Assembly (NCBI RefSeq): GCF_016598595.1
Contig: NZ_CP066786.1
Span: forward strand, 1,511,501-1,575,500
Length of the DNA stretch: 64,000 nucleotides
Source of the DNA: Martelella lutilitoris
GTDB lineage: Bacteria; Pseudomonadota; Alphaproteobacteria; Rhizobiales; Rhizobiaceae
Direction of reading: 5' to 3'
Part shown: in pieces, positions 11,996 to 19,439 of the stretch
How positions within the stretch are numbered: position 1 is the first letter of the stretch
Layout of the letters: every line of letters begins with the position of its first letter
Program-made: the position numbers and the translations under genes
The notes under the pieces: generated by a model
Told to the model about the DNA's origin: nothing
Seen by the model: only the letters and a program-made list of their open reading frames with translations
Databases searched by the model: none

Positions 11996-13006
11996 TCAAA
12001 CGGCGAGGCTGAACGTGTTGTCGCCGATGCTCATGCGCGCCTGCCGGCGCAGCGCGCGCTCCTGCTGCGGCGAACACTGGTAGATCTCGCGGTAGCATTT
12101 GGAAAAATGCGAGGCCGAGACGAAGCCGCAGGCGACCGCCACATCGACGACCGGCATGGTCGACTGCGCCAGAAGGCGGCGGGCGCGGTCCAGCCGGATC
12201 TCCAGATAATAACGCGCCGGCGAGCGGCCCATTTCCTGGCGAAACAGCCGTTCCACCTGGCGGCGCGACAGGCCGACCGCTTCGGCGATCTCGACCAGCG
12301 ACAGGGGCTCGGCCAGATTGGCCTCCATCAGTTCGATGATCTGCAGAACCTTGCCGTTCTGGACGCCGAGACGGGCGCGAAGCGGCAGGCGCTGGCGCTC
12401 GGAGGAAGGGCGCACGCGGTCTGTCAGCGCCTGTTCGCAGACGGCGTTGACGAGACCGTCGCCGAACTCGCGGCTGATGATATGCAGCATCATGTCGATT
12501 GAGGCGGAGCCGCCGGCACAGCTGTAGATATTGCGGTCGATCTCGAACAGGTCCGCATGGGCGTCGATTTCCGGATAGGATTCGCAAAAGCCCGGCATGT
12601 TTTCCCAGTGGATCGCACAGCGCCTGCCCTTGAGCAGGCCGGCGCGGGCCAGAAGATGAGCGGCCGTACACAGCGCGCCGATGCCGCAGCCGCGGTTGTT
12701 GAGCTCGCGCAGCCAGGCCTCGAAGGATTTGTTGTCGTAATCCTCGACATTGACGCCGGAACAGACCAGCACGAGATCGGGGCGCTTCTCGCCCATCAGC
12801 GAACGGCGCTCATCGGCAAGCGAGGTGTCCGGATCGACGGCGATGCCGCTCGAGGAACAGACCTTCTGGCCATTGCCGGAGGTGATCCGCCAGCGATAAG
12901 CCTCGAAGCCGAGCATCCTGTTGGCAATGCGCAATGTCTCGATCGCGCCCGAGAAGGGCAGGAGCGAGAATTGAGGAACCAGATAAAAAACGAACGATCT
13001 CACCAT
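11996..13006 (-). CDS. GlxA-family transcriptional regulator (DJ-1/PfpI domain + AraC HTH)
   Basis: The N-terminal two thirds are a DJ-1/PfpI-like amidotransferase fold (FVFYLVPQFSLLPFSGAIETLRIAN, then GIGALCTAAHLLARAGLLKG). The last 100 residues hold two AraC-type helix-turn-helix motifs (LVEIAEAVGLSRRQVERLF and VVDVAVACGFVSASHFSKCYR). Such regulators often activate quaternary-amine or amino-acid catabolism, but no target genes are adjacent. ATG 13006 is preferred; an upstream in-frame TTG would add 25 residues unlike the family. It converges on prmA, with stop codons 2 bp apart. Confidence 0.88.
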   Translation of the reverse strand: MVRSFVFYLVPQFSLLPFSGAIETLRIANRMLGFEAYRWRITSGNGQKVCSSSGIAVDPDTSLADERRSLMGEKRPDLVLVCSGVNVEDYDNKSFEAWLRELNNRGCGIGALCTAAHLLARAGLLKGRRCAIHWENMPGFCESYPEIDAHADLFEIDRNIYSCAGGSASIDMMLHIISREFGDGLVNAVCEQALTDRVRPSSERQRLPLRARLGVQNGKVLQIIELMEANLAEPLSLVEIAEAVGLSRRQVERLFRQEMGRSPARYYLEIRLDRARRLLAQSTMPVVDVAVACGFVSASHFSKCYREIYQCSPQQERALRRQARMSIGDNTFSLAV

Positions 13007-13271
13007 TGTGCACACACCGCCGCAGTCAAAGCCGGAATCTGATCTTGTGGAATTAACTTCTGCAAGAAATATGGCCGCCAATAGTCTGATTGCGACACTG
13101 ACACAGACAAATGCGCCAGCAAAGCCGATCCCGATCCGGTTTGTGATTTTTTTATGAAGCGTTGCGCATTCGCTTCATTGCAACCGCTCCGAGGCCGGGG
13201 CGACCTTGTGGGCCGCCGTTGCTGCAACGCGGTGAAAGGCGGTCGCCGGGGATCAGCGGCGACCGCGCGTC

Positions 13272-13439
13272 TCAGTCATAGCGCCAGTGCTCTTCGCGGG
13301 CGATGATGTCGTCGCGCAGATGCGGCGGGATGCGATTGACATTGCGTTCTCTCAGCGCCTTGCGGGCAGCTTCATCGCGCTGTTCTGCGAGCCTGGCGAA
13401 CGGGGCGACCAGATGTCTGAGGATGATGAACAGTCCCAT
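13272..13439 (-). CDS. Small hypothetical protein, 55 residues, divergent from LysR regulator
   Basis: A short gene starting ATG at 13439 with a strong GAAGGAG Shine-Dalgarno about 7 nt upstream on the minus strand. The product begins MGLFIILRHLVAPFARLAEQ and ends REEHWRYD. It has a short amphipathic or hydrophobic N-terminus, then a charged helical part rich in Arg, Glu and Asp. No family was recognised. It is transcribed away from the LysR gene at 13560, the usual arrangement for a LysR regulator and its target, which makes regulation by that protein plausible but unproven. Confidence 0.6.
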   Translation of the reverse strand: MGLFIILRHLVAPFARLAEQRDEAARKALRERNVNRIPPHLRDDIIAREEHWRYD

Positions 13440-13559
13440 TTCGTGTCTCCTTCAATACGTCTCTTGATGACCTAATGCCAAGGTAGGTGTATTTGACATT
13501 CAATCAAACGAAATGTAGTTATGGTATTCATCAACAAAATTGAATTGATGGAGCGCTCC

Positions 13560-14462
13560 ATGGCCAATTTCCTGCAGACGCCGTTACCGGTCCTCGACAA
13601 CGACATTCTCCGCACCTTTGTCGCGATCGCCGAGACCGGCAGTTTTTCCGGCGCTGCGGAAACCGTGTTCCGGACGCCGTCGGCCGTCTCCATGCAGATC
13701 AAGCGGCTGGAGGAGCAGCTTGGCGTGTCGCTCTTCGTGCGCGACGCCCGCTCGGTGCGCCTGACCCACAGCGGCGAGACGCTTTTGACCTATGCCCGCC
13801 GCATGCTCGCGCTCTCCAACGAGGCGATGTCGCGTTTCAGACATCCGGACATGCACGGCGTGGTCCGGCTCGGCGCGACGGATGATATCGGCGAGCGCAT
13901 CCTGCCGACGATCCTGAAGCGCTTCGCCGAGGCTTTCCCCGGCGTCATGGTTGACGTCACCATTGACAACAGCGTCGGTCTGCGCCGGCGTCTCGGCGAA
14001 CAGCGGCTCGATCTCACACTGCTCAATTCCGGCAAGGGCGCCTCGGATGAGGACAGCGAACTCATTCTGCGCGAGCGGCTTGTCTGGGTGGGCGCCTGCG
14101 GCGGCACGGCACATACGAAGGACCCTTTGCCGGTTTCGATGTGGGAGCAGGGCTGTTCGTGGCGCAACGAGGCCGTGGAGAAGCTGACGGAGATCGGTCG
14201 GGCCTATCGCGTCGCCTATATGAGCGCGACCACCATGGTCCAGCGCGCCGCCGTCCTCTCCGATCTCGCCGTTGCCCCGATCGCCTCCTATTACCTGTCG
14301 GACGGGATGGAGGTGCTGGGCAAGGCGGAGGGGCTTCCGGAGCTCGGCTTTTATGAAATCCGCCTGAAATTCTCCGAACAGCGCGGCGAACTGGTCGAGG
14401 CGGTCGCCGACGCCATCCGTCACGCCTTCCGTCCCACCGAACGGCAAAGCCGGGTGGCCTGA
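13560..14462 (+). CDS. LysR-family transcriptional regulator
   Basis: Residues 10-70 form the winged HTH of LysR proteins (ILRTFVAIAETGSFSGAAETVFRTPSAVSMQIKRLE, then LFVRDARSVRLTHSGETLL). The rest is a periplasmic-binding-protein-like effector domain. The sequence is closest in style to the LrhA/HexA group, judged by eye only. The ATG at 13560 has GGAG 7 nt upstream; in-frame ATGs at 13521 and 13548 would lengthen the protein without support. The gap to the divergent small gene at 13439 is 120 bp and should hold its operator. Confidence 0.9.
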   Translation: MANFLQTPLPVLDNDILRTFVAIAETGSFSGAAETVFRTPSAVSMQIKRLEEQLGVSLFVRDARSVRLTHSGETLLTYARRMLALSNEAMSRFRHPDMHGVVRLGATDDIGERILPTILKRFAEAFPGVMVDVTIDNSVGLRRRLGEQRLDLTLLNSGKGASDEDSELILRERLVWVGACGGTAHTKDPLPVSMWEQGCSWRNEAVEKLTEIGRAYRVAYMSATTMVQRAAVLSDLAVAPIASYYLSDGMEVLGKAEGLPELGFYEIRLKFSEQRGELVEAVADAIRHAFRPTERQSRVA

Positions 14463-14470
14463 GAGCGGCC

Positions 14471-15100
14471 TCAGAAAAGCAGCGCGATCAGCGCGCCGGC
14501 GGCAACGATCACGAGACTCGCCAGCAGGATCGAGAAGACACCGACCGCAAGGCCGATAATCAGCCCGTAACCGTCGCGCTCGGTAGCTGACAGGCCAATG
14601 ATCGCGAGGGCAAGCGCCGGGAGCCAGTTGCCGAAGGGGATCGGAAAGAACACCACGATCGACAGCAGAAGCGCGAATGCCCCAAGGGCGCGTTCGGCCC
14701 GGCGCGTCTCCAGAAACCAGAAGCGCGGCCGGACGGCGCTTTCGATCCACCGCAACCAGGGAAGGACGCGGTCAAGGATGGCCATGCCGCGCGCGCCGTC
14801 GACGGAGAACCGCGCGATTCGCTCCGGAAGCCAGACCCGCGTGTGGCGCGATACCATCATCTGCCATGAAACGAGGATCAGCGGCAGGCCGAGAAGCAAG
14901 GTGGCGCCGGGCGGCAGCGGGATCAGGTTCGGGATCGAAAACAGCACGATGAAGGCACCGAAGGAGCGCTCCGCCAGCGCATCGTCGAGCTGTTCGAGGC
15001 TGAGACGACCGTCCGGCCCGGGACGCAGGCAGGCGAGAATCTCTGAAAGCCTGTCGCCTTCGTGGGATCTCGGTTCAGCTCCGGCTTCGTCGTCGTGCAC
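14471..15100 (-). CDS. exoD: ExoD-like exopolysaccharide synthesis protein
   Basis: Polytopic inner-membrane protein of the ExoD family, first described in Sinorhizobium as needed for exopolysaccharide production and alkali tolerance. The family signature appears as LSLEQLDDALAERSFGAFIVLFSIPNLIPLPPGA, and several hydrophobic segments fill the C-terminal half. The GTG at 15100 is chosen because an AAGGAGG Shine-Dalgarno lies 7 nt upstream; an ATG at 15172 would add 24 residues that do not fit. The product has 209 residues. No other polysaccharide genes are adjacent. Confidence 0.82.
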   Translation of the reverse strand: MHDDEAGAEPRSHEGDRLSEILACLRPGPDGRLSLEQLDDALAERSFGAFIVLFSIPNLIPLPPGATLLLGLPLILVSWQMMVSRHTRVWLPERIARFSVDGARGMAILDRVLPWLRWIESAVRPRFWFLETRRAERALGAFALLLSIVVFFPIPFGNWLPALALAIIGLSATERDGYGLIIGLAVGVFSILLASLVIVAAGALIALLF

Positions 15101-15220
15101 GTTTGTTCCTCCTTTGGTCGGCTTCAGGGTAGATGGGGGCGCGAACGGAGAAAACCAGTTGTTTTCCATCAATTTTCAGGGAGCGGGCGGCGCGTCACAG
15201 CGCGCGACAAAGCCACGCCC

Positions 15221-15286
15221 GAGCTGTGCAAAAGCCGGGGACCGGCTGTGGAAAACGGGCGGACGGACTGTGGATACGTTCGCTCG
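15221..15286 (+). repeat. Three 22-bp-phased DnaA-box-like motifs
   Basis: The motifs tgtgcaaaa (15225-15233), tgtggaaaa (15247-15255) and tgtggatac (15269-15277) share orientation and start exactly 22 bp apart, within 22-bp units that match each other partly outside the core (units 1 and 2 about 15 of 22). The first two fit the relaxed DnaA-box consensus (reverse complement of TTWTNCACA). The third is one base from the strict box TTATCCACA. They sit in the gap between exoD and the entericidin-like gene. DnaA binding is inference. Confidence 0.5.
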
Positions 15287-15368
15287 GCCGAAAATGACGC
15301 ATCGCCGCGGAACCCGGGGGCTTCAGGAACGTTGAACAGGCAACCCGACGCAAATTCAGGAGATGCAA

Positions 15369-15530
15369 ATGTTCAAGGGAAAAATCATCGCAGCCTTCAC
15401 CCTGTTCGCCATGAGCGCTCTCGTCGCTTCCTGCGGCAACACGATCGAGGGCATGGGTCAGGATACCGCCAACGCGATCGATGCCACCCAGGATGCCGGC
15501 CAGTCGATCGACAACGCCGCCTCCTACTGA
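15369..15530 (+). CDS. Entericidin A/B family lipoprotein
   Basis: A 53-residue lipoprotein: a basic start (MFKGK), a hydrophobic core and a lipobox LVASC, then a short mature part (GNTIEGMGQDTANAIDATQDAGQSIDNAA split by the cleavage site) typical of entericidins. Family members are small outer-membrane-associated lipoproteins linked to stationary-phase membrane stability or toxin-antidote behaviour in Escherichia coli. Here only membership is supported. AGGAG lies 6 nt before the ATG at 15369, while an in-frame ATG at 15363 is too close to it. A hairpin follows the stop. Confidence 0.85.
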   Translation: MFKGKIIAAFTLFAMSALVASCGNTIEGMGQDTANAIDATQDAGQSIDNAASY

Positions 15531-15555
15531 GCTTTTCGGAATCCGATCATTCAAC

Positions 15556-15585
15556 GCGCCCGGGCAGAATATGTCCGGGCGCTTT
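15556..15585 (+). terminator. Hairpin terminator after entericidin-like gene
   Basis: A perfect 8-bp stem (gcgcccgg at 15556-15563 with ccgggcgc at 15575-15582) and a short T run, 25 bp after the stop and just before the end of the convergent oxidoreductase gene. Confidence 0.6.
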
Positions 15586-15588
15586 GCG

Positions 15589-16665
15589 TCAGAAGGCGTT
15601 CTGCCAACCGTTGTAAAAGGGATGGTCGGGAAGGATGGGCAGGGCCACCGCGCTGTACGTCTTGGCCGACCAGTAGGCGGCTGTCGCGAAGTCGAGGCTT
15701 TGCCGCGCATCGCCGAGGGTCAGCGGCAATGGCGTCTTCTCGCAGATCGCCTTGTGGAAATCCTGCATCTGACCGGCAAAGCCGGAGGGCGGCGGCGTGA
15801 AACCGGCGAGCGCCTCATCGATCTTGCTGCCGATCGCCGCGTTGGCGGGCACGAAACGCCAGGGCGCCTTGTCGGCCGTGAAATCCGGGCGGCTGTCGGT
15901 CTCGATGGTCACATTCTCGAAGCACAGCCGCATGCGGCTCAAGGGTTCCACCGAGCCGAGCGTCGCCGATGTCGTGGCCAGCGCGCCGCATTCAAGCTCG
16001 ACGCTGATGCTGGCGCAATCTTCGACCTCCACCCGGTTCACTCGCGTCGCCGTGCGCGCAAACAGCGATCGCACCGGGCCGAGCAGATAGAACATCAGGT
16101 CATTGGCATGGATGGCATGGTTCATCAAAATGCCGCCAAGCGCGCCGCTCCAGCTCCTGCGCCAGTCCTTTTCATAGTAGTCCGGGCCGCGCAGCCAGTG
16201 CACCTCGCAGGTCGCAACCAGCGGCTTGCCGGCAAGCCCCGAGGCGATGATGTGACGCGCCTTCTGGGCGCCATCATTGTAGCGATACTGCATGATCGGC
16301 ATCACATGGCCGGAGGAGCGCGATTCGGCGTCGAGCAGTTCATCGATGTCGGCAAGCGATCCCACAAGCGGCTTCTCGCAGATGACGTGCTTGCCGGCCT
16401 GCAGGGCGGCGACGATCATCGTCTTGTGGGTTGCCGGCGGGGTGCAGATGTCGATCACGTCGATGTCGTCCATGCCGACGATCTCGAGGTAGTCCGTCGC
16501 AAGCCGCTCGATGCCGAATTCCGCGCCGTTTGCCTTCAGCAGCGCCTCGTCGAGATCACAGAGTGCCGCGACCTCGAAACGGTCGGTATTGGTGCGGTAG
16601 CCGTTTTGAATGTGGTTGCGGCCGATGCCGAGCCCGACAACCGCGACTTTCAGCGTTCTTGTCAT
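15589..16665 (-). CDS. Gfo/Idh/MocA family oxidoreductase
   Basis: NAD(P)-dependent sugar or cyclitol dehydrogenase-like protein. The N-terminal Rossmann motif VAVVGLGIGRNH, the EKP motif in HVICEKPLVGS (catalytic-site Lys) and the C-terminal GFO_IDH_MocA_C beta-sheet domain are present in 358 residues. The substrate cannot be predicted. It is not in an operon with the carbohydrate transporter at 25-30 kb and stands alone between convergent or unrelated genes. Confidence 0.85.
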   Translation of the reverse strand: MTRTLKVAVVGLGIGRNHIQNGYRTNTDRFEVAALCDLDEALLKANGAEFGIERLATDYLEIVGMDDIDVIDICTPPATHKTMIVAALQAGKHVICEKPLVGSLADIDELLDAESRSSGHVMPIMQYRYNDGAQKARHIIASGLAGKPLVATCEVHWLRGPDYYEKDWRRSWSGALGGILMNHAIHANDLMFYLLGPVRSLFARTATRVNRVEVEDCASISVELECGALATTSATLGSVEPLSRMRLCFENVTIETDSRPDFTADKAPWRFVPANAAIGSKIDEALAGFTPPPSGFAGQMQDFHKAICEKTPLPLTLGDARQSLDFATAAYWSAKTYSAVALPILPDHPFYNGWQNAF

Positions 16666-16910
16666 TCACATGTCCTGATATGCGTCGTGCCGCATCCGGC
16701 TTTGATTGGCGTCTTTGTCGCCTTCGACTGGCCCCGGAAGGGCAAAGCCTGAAACGCGGCCGGCGCGAAAACACAGTGCCTGTCGGGATTGATGGCGGTC
16801 CTGGTAAGACGGGTCAAGATGAACTCTGCAATGGAATCAGACGATTTCAAAAAACTGTTACTAGCATAAACCGAAATCTCCGCGTGGCTACCGTTGCGGC
16901 AACAGCCGCC

Positions 16911-17717
16911 TCAATGGCCGGCGCGGGACAGAAAGCCTTCTACCATCGAACGGTAGCCGCCGCCAAAAAGGCGAAGATGCACGAGCGCCGGCCAGAGACT
17001 GTAGATCGCCTGCCGCTCGAGGTAGCCCGGCTCAAGTCGCGGATAAGCGGCGTAGAAGCCCTGATCGAGACTGCCGAACAGGTTGAGCATGGCGAGGTCG
17101 ACTTCGGCATGGCCGTAATAGCAGGCCGGGTCGATGAAGGCCGTGACGCGCCCGGATGAGGCCATGACATTGCCCGACCACAAGTCGCCGTGAAGAAGGG
17201 CGGCGGGCGGCGCGTCCGGCAGATGGGTGGCGAGATTGCCGGCAAGTCGCTCGACCCGCCGGGCGAGGTCGGCGGGAATGTCGCCGATATTGTTCAACAG
17301 CCTGCGGTCGCGCCAGAAAGCGATCCAGGAAGAGGTCCGGTCGTTTTTGATCGCGACCGTGCCGAAGGCATAGTCGTGATCGAAGCCGTATTGCTCGCCC
17401 GTTGCCGCGTGAAGCTTTGAAAGCGATCGGCCGAGGTCGGCCTGGGCGCCGGCAAAGCCGCTTCGTCCCTCGACCCTGGTGATGATCAGGACGCGCTCGT
17501 TGGCGGCGACCACCTCCGGCGCCGGCGCGCCTGTCGCGGCGATCAGGCGCAGCATCTCGCCCTCGACCGCGGGCGCCGGGCCGCCCTTGACGACGAATTG
17601 CCTTCCGTCCTCCGTCTCCGCGAGCATCAACGCCGAAAGGTCGCCCGAGGCGAATTGGGAAAGCGTGACGCGGCGGGCGCCGATGAGGTTCGCTATCACA
17701 TCCTGAAGATCATTCAT
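16911..17717 (-). CDS. Fructosamine kinase family protein
   Basis: The aminoglycoside-phosphotransferase-like kinase fold of the fructosamine-kinase family: the catalytic loop LLHGDLWSGN, the metal-binding IDPACYYGHAEVDLAM and the family-specific NERVLIITRVEG and FGTVAIKNDRTSSWIAFWRDRRL. These kinases phosphorylate ketoamine adducts and so repair glycated proteins or metabolites. ATG 17717 (MNDLQDVI) is preferred over an in-frame start at 17783 that would add 22 unrelated residues. The start is 126 bp from the divergent FAD-linked dehydrogenase gene. Confidence 0.87.
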   Translation of the reverse strand: MNDLQDVIANLIGARRVTLSQFASGDLSALMLAETEDGRQFVVKGGPAPAVEGEMLRLIAATGAPAPEVVAANERVLIITRVEGRSGFAGAQADLGRSLSKLHAATGEQYGFDHDYAFGTVAIKNDRTSSWIAFWRDRRLLNNIGDIPADLARRVERLAGNLATHLPDAPPAALLHGDLWSGNVMASSGRVTAFIDPACYYGHAEVDLAMLNLFGSLDQGFYAAYPRLEPGYLERQAIYSLWPALVHLRLFGGGYRSMVEGFLSRAGH

Positions 17718-17843
17718 CGCGAAAGCCGTAAGTTGAGATCTGCAATGCCGGCCGGCACTGGACGCAGGCGGCGATCCTCGCATACAACGCTGAGACGGCC
17801 GGGCCTTCGGAGGCTACGGCAAAACAGGTTCGGAGTGCAAGTT

Positions 17844-19247
17844 TTGGCAATTGAAGACGTTCAGACGCGACCGCGCGACCCGCAAGCGGCGCAGGAGGCG
17901 ATCGCGCTGCTCAGGGAGCGTTTCGGCGACAAGGTGCAGACGGGCGAGGCCTTCCGCGCCCAGCATGCCCATACCACGACCTACCTGCCGCCGCAGCTGC
18001 CGGACGCGGTGTTCTTTGCCGAGAGTTCCGAGGATGTGAAGGCGGCGGTGAAGCTTTGCGCGGAATACAAGGTGCCGGTCATTCCCTTCGGCACGGGCTC
18101 TTCGCTCGAGGGCCAGGTGAATGCGCCCGAAGGCGGCATCTCCATCGACCTGTCGCGCATGAACCGTGTGCTCGAGGTCAATGCGGAAGATCTCGACTGT
18201 CGCGTTGAGCCGGGCGTCACCCGCGAGGAATTGAACGACTATCTGCGTGATACCGGCCTGTTCTTCCCGATCGATCCCGGGGCCAACGCCTCGCTCGGCG
18301 GCATGGCGTCAACGCGCGCTTCCGGCACCAATGCGGTGCGCTACGGCACGATGAAGGACGTGGTGCTGGCGCTGACCGTGGTGACCGCCGACGGCGAGGA
18401 AATCACCACCGGGCGGCGCGCGCGCAAATCGTCCGCCGGCTATGACCTCACGCGGCTTTTCGTCGGGGCGGAAGGCACGCTCGGCATCATCACCTCGATC
18501 ACGCTGAAGCTCGCCGGCATTCCCGAAAAGATCGCCGGCGGGGTTTCTTCCTTCGAGACGCTGGAAGAGGCTTGCAATGCGGTGATCATGACGATCCAGA
18601 TGGGCATTCCCGTCGCCCGGATCGAGCTTCTCGACGCGCTCCAGGTCAGGGCCTGCAACGCCTATTCCGGGCTCGATTTTCCCGAGGCGCCGCTGCTGCT
18701 TCTGGAGTTCCACGGCAGCGAGGAGGCCGTTGCCATGCAGTCGGCGCAGTTCGCCGAGATCGCGGCCGAATGCGGCGGCTCGGAATTCGTGTGGACCGCC
18801 AATGCCGAGGAACGGACGAAGCTGTGGAAGGCGCGTCACGGCGCCTATTGGGCCGGCAGGGCGCTTGCCCCCGAGCTCGACGGTCTGTCGACGGATGTCT
18901 GCGTGCCGATCTCGCGGCTTGCCGATTGCGTGCGCGAGACCCAGGAAGACGTGAAGCGCGAGGGCATTCTGGCGCCCGTTGTGGGCCATGCGGGAGACGG
19001 CAATTTTCATCTCCTCGTCCTGTTCGACAAGAACAATCCGGAAGAGATCGCCCGCGTCGAGGCCTTCACCACGCGGCTTGCCGAACGGGCCATCGCCATG
19101 GGCGGAACGGCGACGGGCGAGCACGGCGTCGGCCAGGGCAAGAAGAGGGTCGTCGCTGACGAGATCGGTACGGCGGTTGCCGCCATGCGCGCGATCAAAG
19201 AGGCGCTCGATCCGGACAATATCTTCAACCCGGGCAAGATTTTCTGA
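17844..19247 (+). CDS. FAD-binding 2-hydroxyacid dehydrogenase (D-lactate dehydrogenase/GlcD type)
   Basis: An N-terminal PCMH-type FAD domain (VPVIPFGTGSSLEGQ, IDPGANASLGGMASTRASGTNAVRYG) is followed by an FAD-linked oxidase C-terminal domain (VVGHAGDGNFHLLVLFD, TGEHGVGQGKK). Such enzymes oxidise D-lactate, glycolate or D-2-hydroxyglutarate and pass electrons to cytochrome c or quinone. No GlcE/GlcF partners are adjacent, which favours the single-subunit cytochrome-type D-lactate dehydrogenase. The start is uncertain: TTG 17844 has GGAG 8 nt upstream, and GTG 17835 is an in-frame alternative. Confidence 0.85.
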   Translation: MAIEDVQTRPRDPQAAQEAIALLRERFGDKVQTGEAFRAQHAHTTTYLPPQLPDAVFFAESSEDVKAAVKLCAEYKVPVIPFGTGSSLEGQVNAPEGGISIDLSRMNRVLEVNAEDLDCRVEPGVTREELNDYLRDTGLFFPIDPGANASLGGMASTRASGTNAVRYGTMKDVVLALTVVTADGEEITTGRRARKSSAGYDLTRLFVGAEGTLGIITSITLKLAGIPEKIAGGVSSFETLEEACNAVIMTIQMGIPVARIELLDALQVRACNAYSGLDFPEAPLLLLEFHGSEEAVAMQSAQFAEIAAECGGSEFVWTANAEERTKLWKARHGAYWAGRALAPELDGLSTDVCVPISRLADCVRETQEDVKREGILAPVVGHAGDGNFHLLVLFDKNNPEEIARVEAFTTRLAERAIAMGGTATGEHGVGQGKKRVVADEIGTAVAAMRAIKEALDPDNIFNPGKIF

Positions 19248-19439
19248 AGGACGAAACACGCCAAAACTGTCTTTGTGCGGGAAGCCGAACTGGCCTGCAT
19301 TTGCGCACCGTGATAGGTTCGCAGCAACGAGGCGCCGGGTGAGACGGGGCGTCTGAGATTGAGAGCGGTATCGGCGCCGCGGGCCTCCGCCCGACTGCGC
19401 CGGGGCTGGCCGGGCGAATGACGTAAGGGAACCGCGAGA

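Noticed and set aside
15221..15286. DnaA-box-like cluster considered as the chromosomal origin
   Set aside because: No origin-linked genes or AT-rich unwinding region are adjacent. It is kept only as a possible DnaA-binding control site.
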